A stretch of 43,049 bases of DNA from DMER64 sp041654355 (GCA_041654355.1 JBAZDQ010000014.1:1-43049); one strand, 5' to 3'; positions 34,643 to 42,797 are shown, counted from the first letter of the stretch. Notes: generated from the sequence alone by a model not told the origin. Translations and numbers: made by a program.

Positions 34643-35367
34643 GATCTGAAAAGCATTGAAGGATAACCGTATAATAATGCGGTAACGGTCAGGATGGTGT
34701 TTAGTAAACTAATTCTAAGAAAATCCGGTCCTTTGCGAAAATGTGTGATCCTCTCTTCGGCAGGTGCATAAAAAACCCTTATGGGCAGGGGAATTATCGG
34801 GACCCGTTTCCAGGCAAGTCTCACCAGGATCTCCAGCTCTGTTTCGTAACGGGTCGTGTACAAGCGCATTTTCTTCATCCGGTACAGCGGATACAGTCTG
34901 AATCCTGTCTGTGTGTCGGGCAGCCGTCTGAACGTCTGCACCGCAAACCAAAAATTGGAAAAACGGTTGGCAAATGTATTTTTACCGGGCATGTTTTTCT
35001 GTTTTAAAAGACGGCTTCCCAGGATCACGGCTCCCGGATTCTTTTCCAGAGCTTCCAGGAAACGGGGTATATCGGAAGGATAATGCTGCCCGTCGGCATC
35101 CAGAGTAATGGCATAACGATATCCCCTTGCCAGTGCAAAAGAAAAAGCTCGTTTAAGGGCGTATCCTTTTCCCTTATTCTCACTATATGATATGATCTCC
35201 GGCTTATAAGACATGTTTCTGAGCAATTCCACGGTGTTGTCTGCAGAACCGTCGTTGACCACTATGATGCGGTCGCAAAACCCCAGGGTTTCGTCAATGA
35301 CGCGGGGCAGTGTGGACGCATTGTTATACGTTGGAATGATTACGCAGATATCGTCTCTTTCAGGCAT
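34624..35367 (-). CDS. GT2 glycosyltransferase, dolichol-phosphate-mannose-synthase-like
   Basis: Cytosolic-face family 2 glycosyltransferase, 247 residues. Motifs: CVIIPTYNNASTLPRVI at about 8-24, IIVVNDGSADNTVELL, NKGKGYALKRAF, the metal/nucleotide motif ITLDADGQHYP near 87-97, and PDTQTGFRLYP near 150-160. The C-terminus (about 215-240) is hydrophobic and may bind the membrane. GT2 enzymes are regular members of aryl-polyene/flexirubin clusters. It overlaps the dehydratase gene by 28 bases and the MMPL gene by 19, so expression is tightly coupled. It probably glycosylates the lipid carrier or head group (inference). Confidence 0.88.
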   Translation of the reverse strand: MPERDDICVIIPTYNNASTLPRVIDETLGFCDRIIVVNDGSADNTVELLRNMSYKPEIISYSENKGKGYALKRAFSFALARGYRYAITLDADGQHYPSDIPRFLEALEKNPGAVILGSRLLKQKNMPGKNTFANRFSNFWFAVQTFRRLPDTQTGFRLYPLYRMKKMRLYTTRYETELEILVRLAWKRVPIIPLPIRVFYAPAEERITHFRKGPDFLRISLLNTILTVTALLYGYPSMLFRSWFKRS

Positions 35368-35717
35368 AAATTCATTCTGGTCATTAATGTGTCCCCTTCC
35401 ATAATCTCAGTTCTTACTTTCCATGCCCGGTCTTCAGGTCCCTTAATATACAACCTGAAAACAATAATGGGATGTTCCCCGGGGTGTATGCCTTTCAGAA
35501 ACTTCACATTGTCTGCCTTTTCAACGAGGAGTTCCTTATCCAGAACAACAGATGCCAGTTCTCGCGCCATTTCAAGCAAACAGGCACCCGGAGTGATGGG
35601 ATTTCCGGGGAAATGCGCCCCGTATATCCTGTGCTCCGGATTCAGACGCACCGTGATAACACGTTCTTCTTCCCGGCTGTCCATTGAGATTATATGGTAG
35701 AGGTCATTTAGAAACAT
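35340..35717 (-). CDS. FabZ/ApeI-like hot-dog dehydratase
   Basis: Predicted 3-hydroxyacyl-ACP dehydratase, 125 residues, from ATG 35717. A longer frame to 35801 has no family similarity in its first 28 residues and would lie inside the LolA gene. The catalytic motif is intact: YGAHFPGNPITPGACLLEMA, with His at 35 and the Glu at 49 in the positions used by FabZ. It would remove water from beta-hydroxy intermediates to make the conjugated double bonds. Its start overlaps the LolA gene end by 14 bases and its stop overlaps the GT2 start by 28. Compare the other hot-dog protein at 41188, which lacks the His. Confidence 0.85.
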   Translation of the reverse strand: MFLNDLYHIISMDSREEERVITVRLNPEHRIYGAHFPGNPITPGACLLEMARELASVVLDKELLVEKADNVKFLKGIHPGEHPIIVFRLYIKGPEDRAWKVRTEIMEGDTLMTRMNLCLKETISA

Positions 35718-36318
35718 ATGAACGAAACATTTTATCTTCAACGGGTACGTTAATTCGAATATTACCCATCCGGACCGTGGTTTTATCTCCCGATACTTCA
35801 TGAATGACTACCGTCTGGATCATATAGTCTTCCTTACGGAAAAAGAGTTCGAGCTCTGAAAAGAGACGTTTCATGTCCTGTTTTACGGGTAAAAGTTTTA
35901 CATGCAGATAGTCCCCCCCGTTTACATATTGAGGTTTGAAATCTTCATTTTCTTCCAGGATGTCTCCGTTGAGTCCCATAAGTACAATATTCCCTATTTG
36001 CCTGAATAGTCCGCCGGCTCCGTTATCGTTTACCGGTTTTCCGTCCCTTCCCAGTAATACCAATTCATCATTCCTGATCAGGAATCCGGAACGATCCGGC
36101 ATGTTGTATTGCCACAAAAGGGCAACGTCTTTTTGGTAAACCAGGCTGCCCCGGGAAATGCCCTTATCCGTCAAAACCGATACTTCCCGTTCCTGCTGAA
36201 AATCACAAGTCAGCGTATTGACCTCCTTTAAAGCGGTACGCATATCCGGTGGAAAATCCTGTGTTCCGGGAAAGATTGCCGGAAGGCATAAAAGCAAGGA
36301 AATAAGCAAGTTAAGCAT
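35704..36318 (-). CDS. LolA-like outer-membrane carrier protein
   Basis: Secreted protein, 204 residues, with an N-terminal signal (about 1-19, short and hydrophobic). The mature part fits the LolA/LolB-type half-barrel: TLTCDFQQEREVSVLTDKGI, SRGSLVYQKDVALLWQYNMP, SGFLIRNDELVLLGRDGK, and C-terminal TVVIHEVSGDKTTVRMGNIR. LolA carries lipoproteins through the periplasm; LolA-like proteins in aryl-polyene clusters are thought to carry the polyene lipid. It sits three bases after the EamA-like gene, and its end overlaps the FabZ-like gene by 14 bases. A housekeeping lipoprotein role is unlikely because of its place inside the operon. Confidence 0.83.
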   Translation of the reverse strand: MLNLLISLLLCLPAIFPGTQDFPPDMRTALKEVNTLTCDFQQEREVSVLTDKGISRGSLVYQKDVALLWQYNMPDRSGFLIRNDELVLLGRDGKPVNDNGAGGLFRQIGNIVLMGLNGDILEENEDFKPQYVNGGDYLHVKLLPVKQDMKRLFSELELFFRKEDYMIQTVVIHEVSGDKTTVRMGNIRINVPVEDKMFRSYVSK

Positions 36319-36321
36319 AAG

Positions 36322-36678
36322 CTATTGTTTTAACAGAAAAAACACCCCTGCAACGATCAAGACCACTCCGATCCAGCGTGTAGGCGGGATCGCTTCCTTG
36401 AAAATAAAAAAGGCCGCCAGCATGCCGAATACATAGGCAAAACTGGTGATGGGATATGCAATGGAGAAGGGATAATGCTTTAGAATATACATCCACAGGA
36501 TAGTGGCAGATGCAAAGAGCAGTCCGGTTAGGGCAAAGTACCAGTTTGTAAACAGATGTTTGAAATAGGTCCAGGTAAAACTGAATTTATCCATATGCTG
36601 CATGGAAATTTTCAGGCATACTTGTCCGGATGCCAGCAATATGGTCTGTGTTAGTGACAAAAGTATGAATTTCAGCAT
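36322..36678 (-). CDS. small EamA/DMT-family membrane protein
   Basis: Four-helix membrane protein of 118 residues, half the size of a full EamA transporter and the same size as SMR/ArnE-type subunits. Helices lie about 2-20, 45-64, 72-92 and 99-117 (ILLSLTQTILLASGQVCLK, FALTGLLFASATILWMY, IAYPITSFAYVFGMLAAFF, WIGVVLIVAGVFFLL). ArnE/ArnF-like pairs flip undecaprenyl-phosphate-linked sugars, which would fit a polyprenyl- or lipid-linked intermediate, but no partner subunit is seen, so it may be a homodimer. The gene overlaps the KS-like gene by seven bases. Confidence 0.82.
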   Translation of the reverse strand: MLKFILLSLTQTILLASGQVCLKISMQHMDKFSFTWTYFKHLFTNWYFALTGLLFASATILWMYILKHYPFSIAYPITSFAYVFGMLAAFFIFKEAIPPTRWIGVVLIVAGVFFLLKQ

Positions 36679-37565
36679 TTTGTCATAAATATCAATGAGG
36701 TTTCGGATTCCAGGTATTTATTTACCAGCAATACATTGTCAGGTAATAGATCACGTTGCATTTTAACGGCTGCTGCGTATACGTCATAAGCATGGTTGCT
36801 GAAGGATTCCCCAAATAAAGGTTTCACGGATGGGGGTGTAATCCAGTCTTCCCGGGATATTCCCAACCGGGTGGATGTATCCGTTATGGCTTTTTCAATA
36901 CGTTCTTTGTCAGGATTATGCAGTAATATGACTTCATTGATACAAGCCATAGGATTTTTTCCTGGGTTATCCGCCAGCATGAAACTGACAGCGGTTTCCC
37001 CTGCCATTTTTCCTTTCCAGAATCCAACTTTGTCCAGAACCTTGAAATAATTGGGGATCATCTCGTCAAAACCTCCCACCAGGGCACTTTTTATCCTTCC
37101 CAGCTGAAATTGCATAAAAGCATCCAGCAAAGCACTTTCAAAAGAAACCCCTAAATGTACGTAGGTACTGTTGTAACCGGTACATTTCAGATGGACGGCA
37201 ATGTGTGAACTGATGGTATTGTGCGTGGAATTGATAAAATTGGTCGGTTGCAGGAATTCTTCCCCTTCCTCCAGCATAGCCATCAGAAATTTTTCCGTAG
37301 TTTCCAGGCATCCCAGGCCCGTACCTACAATAATGGCATCCGGATCATTGATTCCCGTGGCTTCCACAACGGTCACGGAAGTGGCTATGGCCCTTTTCAA
37401 TATTTTTCCCATTCGCCTGGAGGCAACGGGATCCAGGAAACGTTTGTAATCGGCTTCAATGCATCGCTGGAAAGGAACGTCGTAAGAAACCGGATTATCC
37501 AGCCAATCATCACAGAGTGGATTTTGTACTGATATTTGTGCTGCTGCCTGTATGTATACGGCCAT
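36672..37565 (-). CDS. ketosynthase-like protein without catalytic residues
   Basis: Ketosynthase-fold protein, 297 residues, shorter than a full KS (about 400). Family features: DPVASRRMGKILKRAIATSV near 46-65, VGTGLGCLETTEKFL, QPTNFINSTHNTISSHIAVH, and LGRIKSALVGGFDEMIPNYF. The nucleophile region that reads TACSS in the active KS next door reads LGVSF here, so the Cys is absent. The AHGTGTP His block is missing, and the final GH of TGHTT is replaced by GES (FGESFSNH). It therefore cannot condense on its own. It sits five bases after a complete KS, so a chain-length-factor or scaffold partner role is likely, as in KS/CLF pairs; that is inference from sequence and order. Confidence 0.82.
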   Translation of the reverse strand: MAVYIQAAAQISVQNPLCDDWLDNPVSYDVPFQRCIEADYKRFLDPVASRRMGKILKRAIATSVTVVEATGINDPDAIIVGTGLGCLETTEKFLMAMLEEGEEFLQPTNFINSTHNTISSHIAVHLKCTGYNSTYVHLGVSFESALLDAFMQFQLGRIKSALVGGFDEMIPNYFKVLDKVGFWKGKMAGETAVSFMLADNPGKNPMACINEVILLHNPDKERIEKAITDTSTRLGISREDWITPPSVKPLFGESFSNHAYDVYAAAVKMQRDLLPDNVLLVNKYLESETSLIFMTKC

Positions 37566-37570
37566 AATCG

Positions 37571-38770
37571 TTAAATTTTAGAAAAAATGCATGTAGTGTC
37601 ATTTCCTCCGAACCCGAATGAATTGCTCATAACATGTCGTATGGGCCGGGGAGGTTTTTCATCGGTAACCGGGCGGAAAGATAGCATCTCCATGGGATTC
37701 TTGTAATTCAGGTTAACCGGCAAAAAGTTGTTCAACATGGCCAGTATGGAGATCACCGATTCTACGCTTCCGGCAGCACTGGTGGTATGTCCGGTATACG
37801 ATTTTGTGGAAGAAACCGGCGGAACGCTATCGGCTCCGAATACACGCATCAGGGCTTTGCCTTCACTTTCATCGTTATTGGGAGTACCGGTTCCGTGTGC
37901 ATTAACATAGTCAATATCTCCAGGCTTCAGACCTGCTTCTTTCAACGCTTTTGTCATGGAAAGAACCGCTCCGTCACCTTCAGGAGAGGAAGCCGTCTGG
38001 TGGTATGCGTCACATGCATTCCCGTATCCCGCAACAAGGCATAGGGGTTTAACGCCCCTTGCTTTGACGGAAGCTTCCGATTCTAATACAAGGTATGCGG
38101 CTCCTTCTCCCAGGTTCAGCCCCGCACGTGTATCGTCAAAAGGCCTGCAGGGATCCTTATCCAGGATCTTGAGCGTATTGAAACCGTTCAGGTGAAATTT
38201 TGAGAGACATTCACTGCCACCGACAACCGCTATGGATGTTCTTCCGGTACGTATCATGTCAGCACCCATGATCAATGCATTGGCTGCCGAAGAACAAGCT
38301 GTCGAAAGGGTGGAGAGCATATCAAAACCTCCGTAATGATCTGCGATCATTTGTGTACAGACTCCGCAATCGTGTGAGAGGATGTAATCGTCGTAGGTTT
38401 TGTCGGGGGTAAGCATCTTCAGGAAGAATTTCTCGGTATTTTCCATACCTCCCACGGTTGTTCCCGATATCAGCACGCGGTTCAGGGAATTCTTCTCTCT
38501 GATCCCGGCCATTTGCAGGGCTTCTCCCAGGGCAATGATGCCCATCAGGGAGGTCCTTGTGATTGTCTGCTCCTTTGATACACCTGCCATACGACGTAAT
38601 TCATCCGTACTGAAAGGTATTTCGGCACAGGGAAGGTGAGAATGCATGGATTCCAGCCATCGCAAGGGTCCTATGCCGCTTTTACGATGATGCAGGGATT
38701 CCAGGGTGTCAGCCGTGCCGGCACCCAGAGACGTTATGATACCAAACCCCGTAACGTATATTTTTTCCAT
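37571..38770 (-). CDS. beta-ketoacyl-ACP synthase (FabF-like)
   Basis: Complete elongating ketosynthase, 399 residues. Catalytic triad residues are all seen: C159 in STACSSAANAL, His in NAHGTGTPNNDESEG, and Lys/His in STKSYTGHTTSAAGS. The N-terminus YVTGFGIITSLG and C-terminus SNSFGFGGNDTT are typical. It would condense malonyl-ACP with the growing chain on the ACPs at 38779 and 42530. An ACP lies eight bases upstream and a non-catalytic KS-like gene five bases downstream, so a KS/CLF complex is plausible. Specificity cannot be read from sequence. Confidence 0.92.
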   Translation of the reverse strand: MEKIYVTGFGIITSLGAGTADTLESLHHRKSGIGPLRWLESMHSHLPCAEIPFSTDELRRMAGVSKEQTITRTSLMGIIALGEALQMAGIREKNSLNRVLISGTTVGGMENTEKFFLKMLTPDKTYDDYILSHDCGVCTQMIADHYGGFDMLSTLSTACSSAANALIMGADMIRTGRTSIAVVGGSECLSKFHLNGFNTLKILDKDPCRPFDDTRAGLNLGEGAAYLVLESEASVKARGVKPLCLVAGYGNACDAYHQTASSPEGDGAVLSMTKALKEAGLKPGDIDYVNAHGTGTPNNDESEGKALMRVFGADSVPPVSSTKSYTGHTTSAAGSVESVISILAMLNNFLPVNLNYKNPMEMLSFRPVTDEKPPRPIRHVMSNSFGFGGNDTTCIFSKI

Positions 38771-38778
38771 CCGGAAAA

Positions 38779-39036
38779 TTATTTTGTGCGATTTTTCTGT
38801 ATGTATTCCGCCATAGTAGCAACGGACTTAAAGATTTCCTTGCTTTTTCCCGGATCTTCCAGTTTTATCCCGTAATTCTTTTCCATAAGCACGATCAGTT
38901 CCAGTGCATCAATGGAATCAAGCCCCAGTCCTTCTACAAACAAAGGAGCATTTGTATCTATGTCATCGGGAGTAATGTCTTCCAGGTTTAACGCTTCGAT
39001 GATCTGTTTTTTTAGTTCTAAAATCAACTCTTCCAT
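38779..39036 (-). CDS. acyl carrier protein
   Basis: Small acidic carrier protein, 85 residues. The phosphopantetheine site is LGLDSIDALELIVLMEK with Ser at 41, preceded by VEGLG. It has the usual four-helix ACP pattern. It lies between a KS-like gene and the complete KS, with seven- and eight-base gaps, so it probably carries the polyketide chain for those enzymes. A second ACP (42530) has a slightly different site (DSLDFVDI), suggesting separate roles. Confidence 0.92.
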   Translation of the reverse strand: MEELILELKKQIIEALNLEDITPDDIDTNAPLFVEGLGLDSIDALELIVLMEKNYGIKLEDPGKSKEIFKSVATMAEYIQKNRTK

Positions 39037-39043
39037 GTTAGTT

Positions 39044-39655
39044 TTAATAAAGTTGGTTAATATTTAATGTGTTGTAATCCATTCCCTGGGAGCTTTCTTT
39101 ATCCACCATCATAACCAGTACATCACAATGGTTGTCAATATATTCAGTCCATCCGCACAAAACGCGGCTGATACCGGGTGATGAAAAAGCCCATTCTATA
39201 AATATATGCATTTTTTCAGCATCAAAATCCTCCAGGATAAAAAAAGATGTTTCTCCCAGTATCTTGTTTCGTATGGCAACTTCGCCCGTCACAATATTGG
39301 GAAGTGTGTATACAAAAACTGCCGGACTGGGATAATAACTGTCCGGATTTATGGTTTCCTGGAAACGTTTGTCATCGTCCAGTGAAGCACTTTTATTGGC
39401 AAATACCACCGAGGTAGATTCGTCGGGTGTTTCCCTGTCGTAATCCAGTGCTCGCAATACCATTTCAGAGGCAAGGAAACCGGCTTTGGAGAGGTTGTCC
39501 ATCTTATGGAATTTGGGGTATCCCGCATCCAGGTACCGGTATATTTCCGTCAGACGCGAAGTCCCCGGATCGCCTGAAAATGCAATCTCAAGCTTCTTTC
39601 CGTTCAGGATGACCTGATGGTCAGTAATGCGGCAATAGGCAGTTATTTTCTTCAT
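39044..39655 (-). CDS. short ketosynthase-like protein, second non-catalytic copy
   Basis: Predicted KS-fold fragment, 203 residues. Resemblance is to the N-terminal KS half: FHKMDNLSKAGFLASEMVL near 49-67, ESTSVVFANKSASLDDDKRF, then YPSPAVFVYTLPNIVTGEVA and IRNKILGET. Where active KSs then carry the nucleophile Cys, this protein reads SFFILEDFD, with no Cys, and there is no C-terminal half with the His residues. It overlaps the next KS gene upstream by four bases (ATGA) and has a seven-base gap to the ACP. It may be a structural partner or an acyl-binding subunit; without a structure the call is moderate. No signal peptide. Confidence 0.68.
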   Translation of the reverse strand: MKKITAYCRITDHQVILNGKKLEIAFSGDPGTSRLTEIYRYLDAGYPKFHKMDNLSKAGFLASEMVLRALDYDRETPDESTSVVFANKSASLDDDKRFQETINPDSYYPSPAVFVYTLPNIVTGEVAIRNKILGETSFFILEDFDAEKMHIFIEWAFSSPGISRVLCGWTEYIDNHCDVLVMMVDKESSQGMDYNTLNINQLY

Positions 39656-40776
39656 AAGGCATTCTCAAATAACAGGGCGGCATTACAACCGCCGAATCCC
39701 GACAATGTTTTCAAACAGAATCTTTTATCCGTTTTTGAAAGGGTAGTGGAAATGTTAATTGTTCCTTCAATCCCCGGTTCTTCAAAACCTGAGGAAGGCA
39801 AAACCAATCCCTGTTCAAGAGCTTTGACGGCAATAACGGACTCCAGTATTCCCGCAGCTCCCAGTGTATGTCCAAAGAGTGCTTTCAAACTGAAAACCGG
39901 TGTCGATTGCAGATCTGCACGTGAAAAAGCAACGGCTTCCATCTGGTCGTTATAAGGGGTAGCTGTACCGTGGGCGCTAACAAAAGCAATATCATCTGCG
40001 GGTACGTCTCCCAACGCTGTTTTCAGTGCTCTGAAAAGGCCTTCACCGGTCCTGGAAGGCCCGGATATGTGGTTGGCATCGTTGCGGATGCTTCCCCTGA
40101 CCAGCCGGATGCCCGGTCTTTTTTCTTTTCCGTAAACAATTGTGGCAGCCGCCTCGCCCAGGTTCAGACCTTTTCTGCGGGCATCAAAGGGGCGGCAACG
40201 TTCTTCGTCAAGTGATTTAAACGATTGAAAGCCCGAGACTATAAAGTCCGGTGCCAGATCCATGCCTGTCACCACCACGTGGTCGTAGTTGCCCTGTTGC
40301 AGTAACTGAATGGCTGCGATCTGTGCGCATGCCCCTGATATACAGGCATTTGAAATGGTTACGGGTGTGTTGGGGTTTCCGAAAAAACCTGCCAGCAACC
40401 CGGCCGTATGCCACAGATGGACCCTGTCTTTTCCAAAACCGTGCGTGGGCAGTCCCAGTAAATGGATATTTCCTTTGGTAGAAGAAAGTACAAAGCATGT
40501 ACGTTCCGAGCCGGCCCTGATTCCTGCCTCCTCCATAGCAAGATGAGCCGAGAGGAGCATAGCCTGTTCCGGAAGCGTATATTTTTCTTTCGTTTTGAAA
40601 GTATTACGGAAAGTTTCTTCCAGTATTACCGGCTCAATGCGGGAAACAGCAATTGCATTCCCTGCTGCATCTTTCCCGGGGGCTATGCCGCTTTTTCCCT
40701 CAAGAACCGCTGTGTAATTAGCGGCAGTGGTAAATCCCAGGGAAGAAATGATGTTATCTGAAATTTTAAATATCAT
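39652..40776 (-). CDS. beta-ketoacyl-ACP synthase (second, divergent)
   Basis: Elongating-type ketosynthase of 374 residues, shorter N-terminal region than the other KS. Catalytic residues present: C145 in TISNACISGACAQI, His in SAHGTATPYNDQME, and Lys/His in SLKALFGHTLGAAGI. C-terminus LSGFGGCNAALLF. In the nucleophile motif, Asn-Ala-Cys-Ile-Ser replaces Thr-Ala-Cys-Ser-Ser, a divergent pocket. It overlaps the thioesterase gene by four bases and the short KS-like gene by four, so the four genes 41201 to 39044 are expected to be made together. Confidence 0.9.
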   Translation of the reverse strand: MIFKISDNIISSLGFTTAANYTAVLEGKSGIAPGKDAAGNAIAVSRIEPVILEETFRNTFKTKEKYTLPEQAMLLSAHLAMEEAGIRAGSERTCFVLSSTKGNIHLLGLPTHGFGKDRVHLWHTAGLLAGFFGNPNTPVTISNACISGACAQIAAIQLLQQGNYDHVVVTGMDLAPDFIVSGFQSFKSLDEERCRPFDARRKGLNLGEAAATIVYGKEKRPGIRLVRGSIRNDANHISGPSRTGEGLFRALKTALGDVPADDIAFVSAHGTATPYNDQMEAVAFSRADLQSTPVFSLKALFGHTLGAAGILESVIAVKALEQGLVLPSSGFEEPGIEGTINISTTLSKTDKRFCLKTLSGFGGCNAALLFENAL

Positions 40777-41201
40777 ATGACGTTATGTCTCTTTTTCCAT
40801 TCGGTATAGAAATCGGGACTGTACAGTACCAGTTTGTAATCACTGTCCAGAAATACCTGTGTGGTGCTGCCCGTGGCAACCAGCGCGTTGTCTTTTTCCC
40901 TGAATATTCTGTATTTGAAAACCACTTTGGCGGCTTCAACCGGTATGTATTCAATCTCTATACGGGCTGTATCTCCGTATTGCAGCGGATTTTTGAATTC
41001 AAACTGCATATCTACCAGCGGTGCATAAAACCCGTTGTCAAAATAGTTCTGGTATGTCAGTCCGTATTTTCTGCCGAATGCTTCCCGGGCGTCTTCAAAG
41101 TATAGGACGTAGGTTCCGTGCCATACAATGTTCATGGAATCTACCTCGCTGAAACGTATCAGGATCTGTTTTGTTTCCTTTAGTAAGTTAGGTTTCTTCA
41201 T
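40773..41201 (-). CDS. YbgC/4-hydroxybenzoyl-CoA-thioesterase-like protein
   Basis: Hot-dog fold thioesterase, 142 residues. Motif: RFSEVDSMNIVWHGTYVLYF with the catalytic-position Asp at 21, then EDAREAFGRKYG; both fit YbgC/4HBT enzymes. A thioesterase of this kind is regular in aryl-polyene clusters and may release or edit acyl-ACP intermediates. It overlaps the dehydratase-like gene by 14 bases and the KS by four. Confidence 0.88.
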   Translation of the reverse strand: MKKPNLLKETKQILIRFSEVDSMNIVWHGTYVLYFEDAREAFGRKYGLTYQNYFDNGFYAPLVDMQFEFKNPLQYGDTARIEIEYIPVEAAKVVFKYRIFREKDNALVATGSTTQVFLDSDYKLVLYSPDFYTEWKKRHNVI

Positions 41202-41631
41202 AAGGCTGACTTTCTGTGTCGGTTAAAAACAGTTTCATGTGAGCGGTTGCCGCAATTTTTCCGTTGCAACGTACCTCGGCTTTCAACAAAATCGCATTGA
41301 AGACCTCGTGTTCTATCAATATACCGGTCTCCAGATGATCTCCCGGTACAGGTCTGAAAAACACATTGAAATCTTTGACCGCACCAATAATGCCCAATTT
41401 GACGGAAAGATCGTTGTCCAGACTTTTGTATCCAAGACGTGCCGCACAGGTTTGGGCCATGTTTTCCATCATCCCGGCTTCTGAAAAATACCCGTTCAAA
41501 CAAAAGATATTGTCTTCCTTAATAGTCATTTCCGTAGCGGCATAATACCCTTCAAACTCTGTCAGCCTGTCCACCATAACAAAAGGAGGTCTGTGCGGTA
41601 TCAATTCCAGGATGTTGTAAGGCTTTATCAT
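41188..41631 (-). CDS. FabA/ApeP-like hot-dog protein without the usual His motif
   Basis: Hot-dog fold protein, 147 residues, with the dehydratase opening NILELIPHRPPFVMVDRLTE. Where FabZ has GHFPxxPVxPG, this protein reads NGYFSEAGMMENMAQTCAA, so the catalytic His is replaced by Tyr while the downstream Glu and MAQ are kept. This matches the ApeP type seen in aryl-polyene clusters, which works beside a canonical FabZ-like partner (here 35340). It may be a second dehydratase with a different mechanism or a partner subunit. Overlaps: four bases with the LpxL-like gene and 14 with the thioesterase. Confidence 0.83.
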   Translation of the reverse strand: MIKPYNILELIPHRPPFVMVDRLTEFEGYYAATEMTIKEDNIFCLNGYFSEAGMMENMAQTCAARLGYKSLDNDLSVKLGIIGAVKDFNVFFRPVPGDHLETGILIEHEVFNAILLKAEVRCNGKIAATAHMKLFLTDTESQPYEET

Positions 41632-42530
41632 ATAGTACCGTTATTCCAGAATTTATAAAAATTGAACCATTGGTGCGGATACGCTTTTACCACTTCTTCC
41701 AGTTGCCTGACATAGTTTTGGCAAAGTGCCCGGGCGATTTCTCTGGAAGTCTTGTATTGTGAACGATCTACTTCAACGGTTTTACAGATAGTGTGGTACA
41801 TAAGACCACGTTCTTTCATCACGTAAAGCGAAACCATGGGAACATTCAGTTGGGCTGCCATCATAAAGGCTCCCATAGGGAACTGTGCCGGACTGCCCAG
41901 GAAAGGTACTGTAAAAGATTTTGTGCTTCCGAACAGACGGTCGCAGGGCATGCTTACAATATCTCCGTTCTCCAGGGCGGATTTGATCACAAAAAGATGG
42001 GACATATCTGCGGAAACCGGTATCAGATCCGCCATGTTCCCTGATAGCGCCCTGGCCCTGTTGGCCTGGATGAAAGCCGATTCACCTCCAAAGACAACGG
42101 CATTGAGTTTCTTCAGATCCTGTTGCATAAAATACCCGCAGATCTCAAAATTCCCCACGTGTGCCCCGGAAATGATAAAGCCTCCCGTGCTGTTGAGTAA
42201 ACGGGTAAATTCGTCCCAATTGGTTATCCGGGATTTGAAAATGTTTTTCTTACGGGCAAAGATGTAAAACCGGTCCATCATCATCTGACCGAACAGGTAA
42301 TGGTTTTTGTATACATGATACACAAGATTGCGCCGGAATCCATTGTGTTTCATGTAGTCTTTGATGCCCAGGAAAGCTTTGCGGCTGAACAGCAGGTAAA
42401 AGGGTATGATAAATGCCAGTATGGCATAACCCACCCGTATATTTACACAGCGGAATAAAAAGAACAATGCTTTTTGTCCGAAATTTCCCCCGCCGGTAGT
42501 TCCCTTCCACGCCGGTTTCTTTTCTGCCAT
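41628..42530 (-). CDS. LpxL/HtrB-like lipid acyltransferase
   Basis: Membrane-anchored acyltransferase of the lipid A late-acyltransferase (LpxL/HtrB) type, 300 residues. One hydrophobic segment lies about 33-49 (YAILAFIIPFYLLFS). Catalytic motif GAHVGNFEICGYF with H124 and E129 (HX4E). C-terminal region PHQWFNFYKFW is diagnostic of the family. In this operon it would take an acyl chain from ACP to a lipid, perhaps anchoring the polyene. Overlaps: one base with the ACP gene upstream and four with the FabA-like gene. The housekeeping lipid A acyltransferase is normally elsewhere. Confidence 0.9.
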   Translation of the reverse strand: MAEKKPAWKGTTGGGNFGQKALFFLFRCVNIRVGYAILAFIIPFYLLFSRKAFLGIKDYMKHNGFRRNLVYHVYKNHYLFGQMMMDRFYIFARKKNIFKSRITNWDEFTRLLNSTGGFIISGAHVGNFEICGYFMQQDLKKLNAVVFGGESAFIQANRARALSGNMADLIPVSADMSHLFVIKSALENGDIVSMPCDRLFGSTKSFTVPFLGSPAQFPMGAFMMAAQLNVPMVSLYVMKERGLMYHTICKTVEVDRSQYKTSREIARALCQNYVRQLEEVVKAYPHQWFNFYKFWNNGTI

Positions 42531-42778
42531 TACGTTGCTTTGATTCTTCCTTCTATATAGTCGTAAAACTGGGACAAGGTTTTGACGTTGGTCATTTCCT
42601 CGGGTTTGATCTTAAATCCGAAATTTTGTTCAACTATCACCACTATGTCAACAAAATCCAGGCTGTCTATGCCCAGGTCTTCTTTCAGAAAGGCTTCGTC
42701 TTTAAGAGCATCTGCCTCCACCTCTATATCGTCAATTAAAAAATTATTAACAATTTCTTTAATTTCGTTCCTGTTCAT
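42530..42778 (-). CDS. acyl carrier protein
   Basis: Second ACP, 82 residues. Phosphopantetheine site DLGIDSLDFVDIVVIVEQNF with Ser at 39; the helix-II region is the classical acidic recognition helix. Sits 19 bases after the partial KS gene and one base before the LpxL-like acyltransferase (TAATG overlap), which may be its partner. Confidence 0.92.
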   Translation of the reverse strand: MNRNEIKEIVNNFLIDDIEVEADALKDEAFLKEDLGIDSLDFVDIVVIVEQNFGFKIKPEEMTNVKTLSQFYDYIEGRIKAT

Positions 42779-42797
42779 GATCTATATATTGTGCGTG

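Noticed and set aside
35718..35801. Upstream extension of the FabZ-like gene
   Set aside because: The extra 28 residues lie inside the LolA gene and have no dehydratase similarity; ATG 35717 fits family length.
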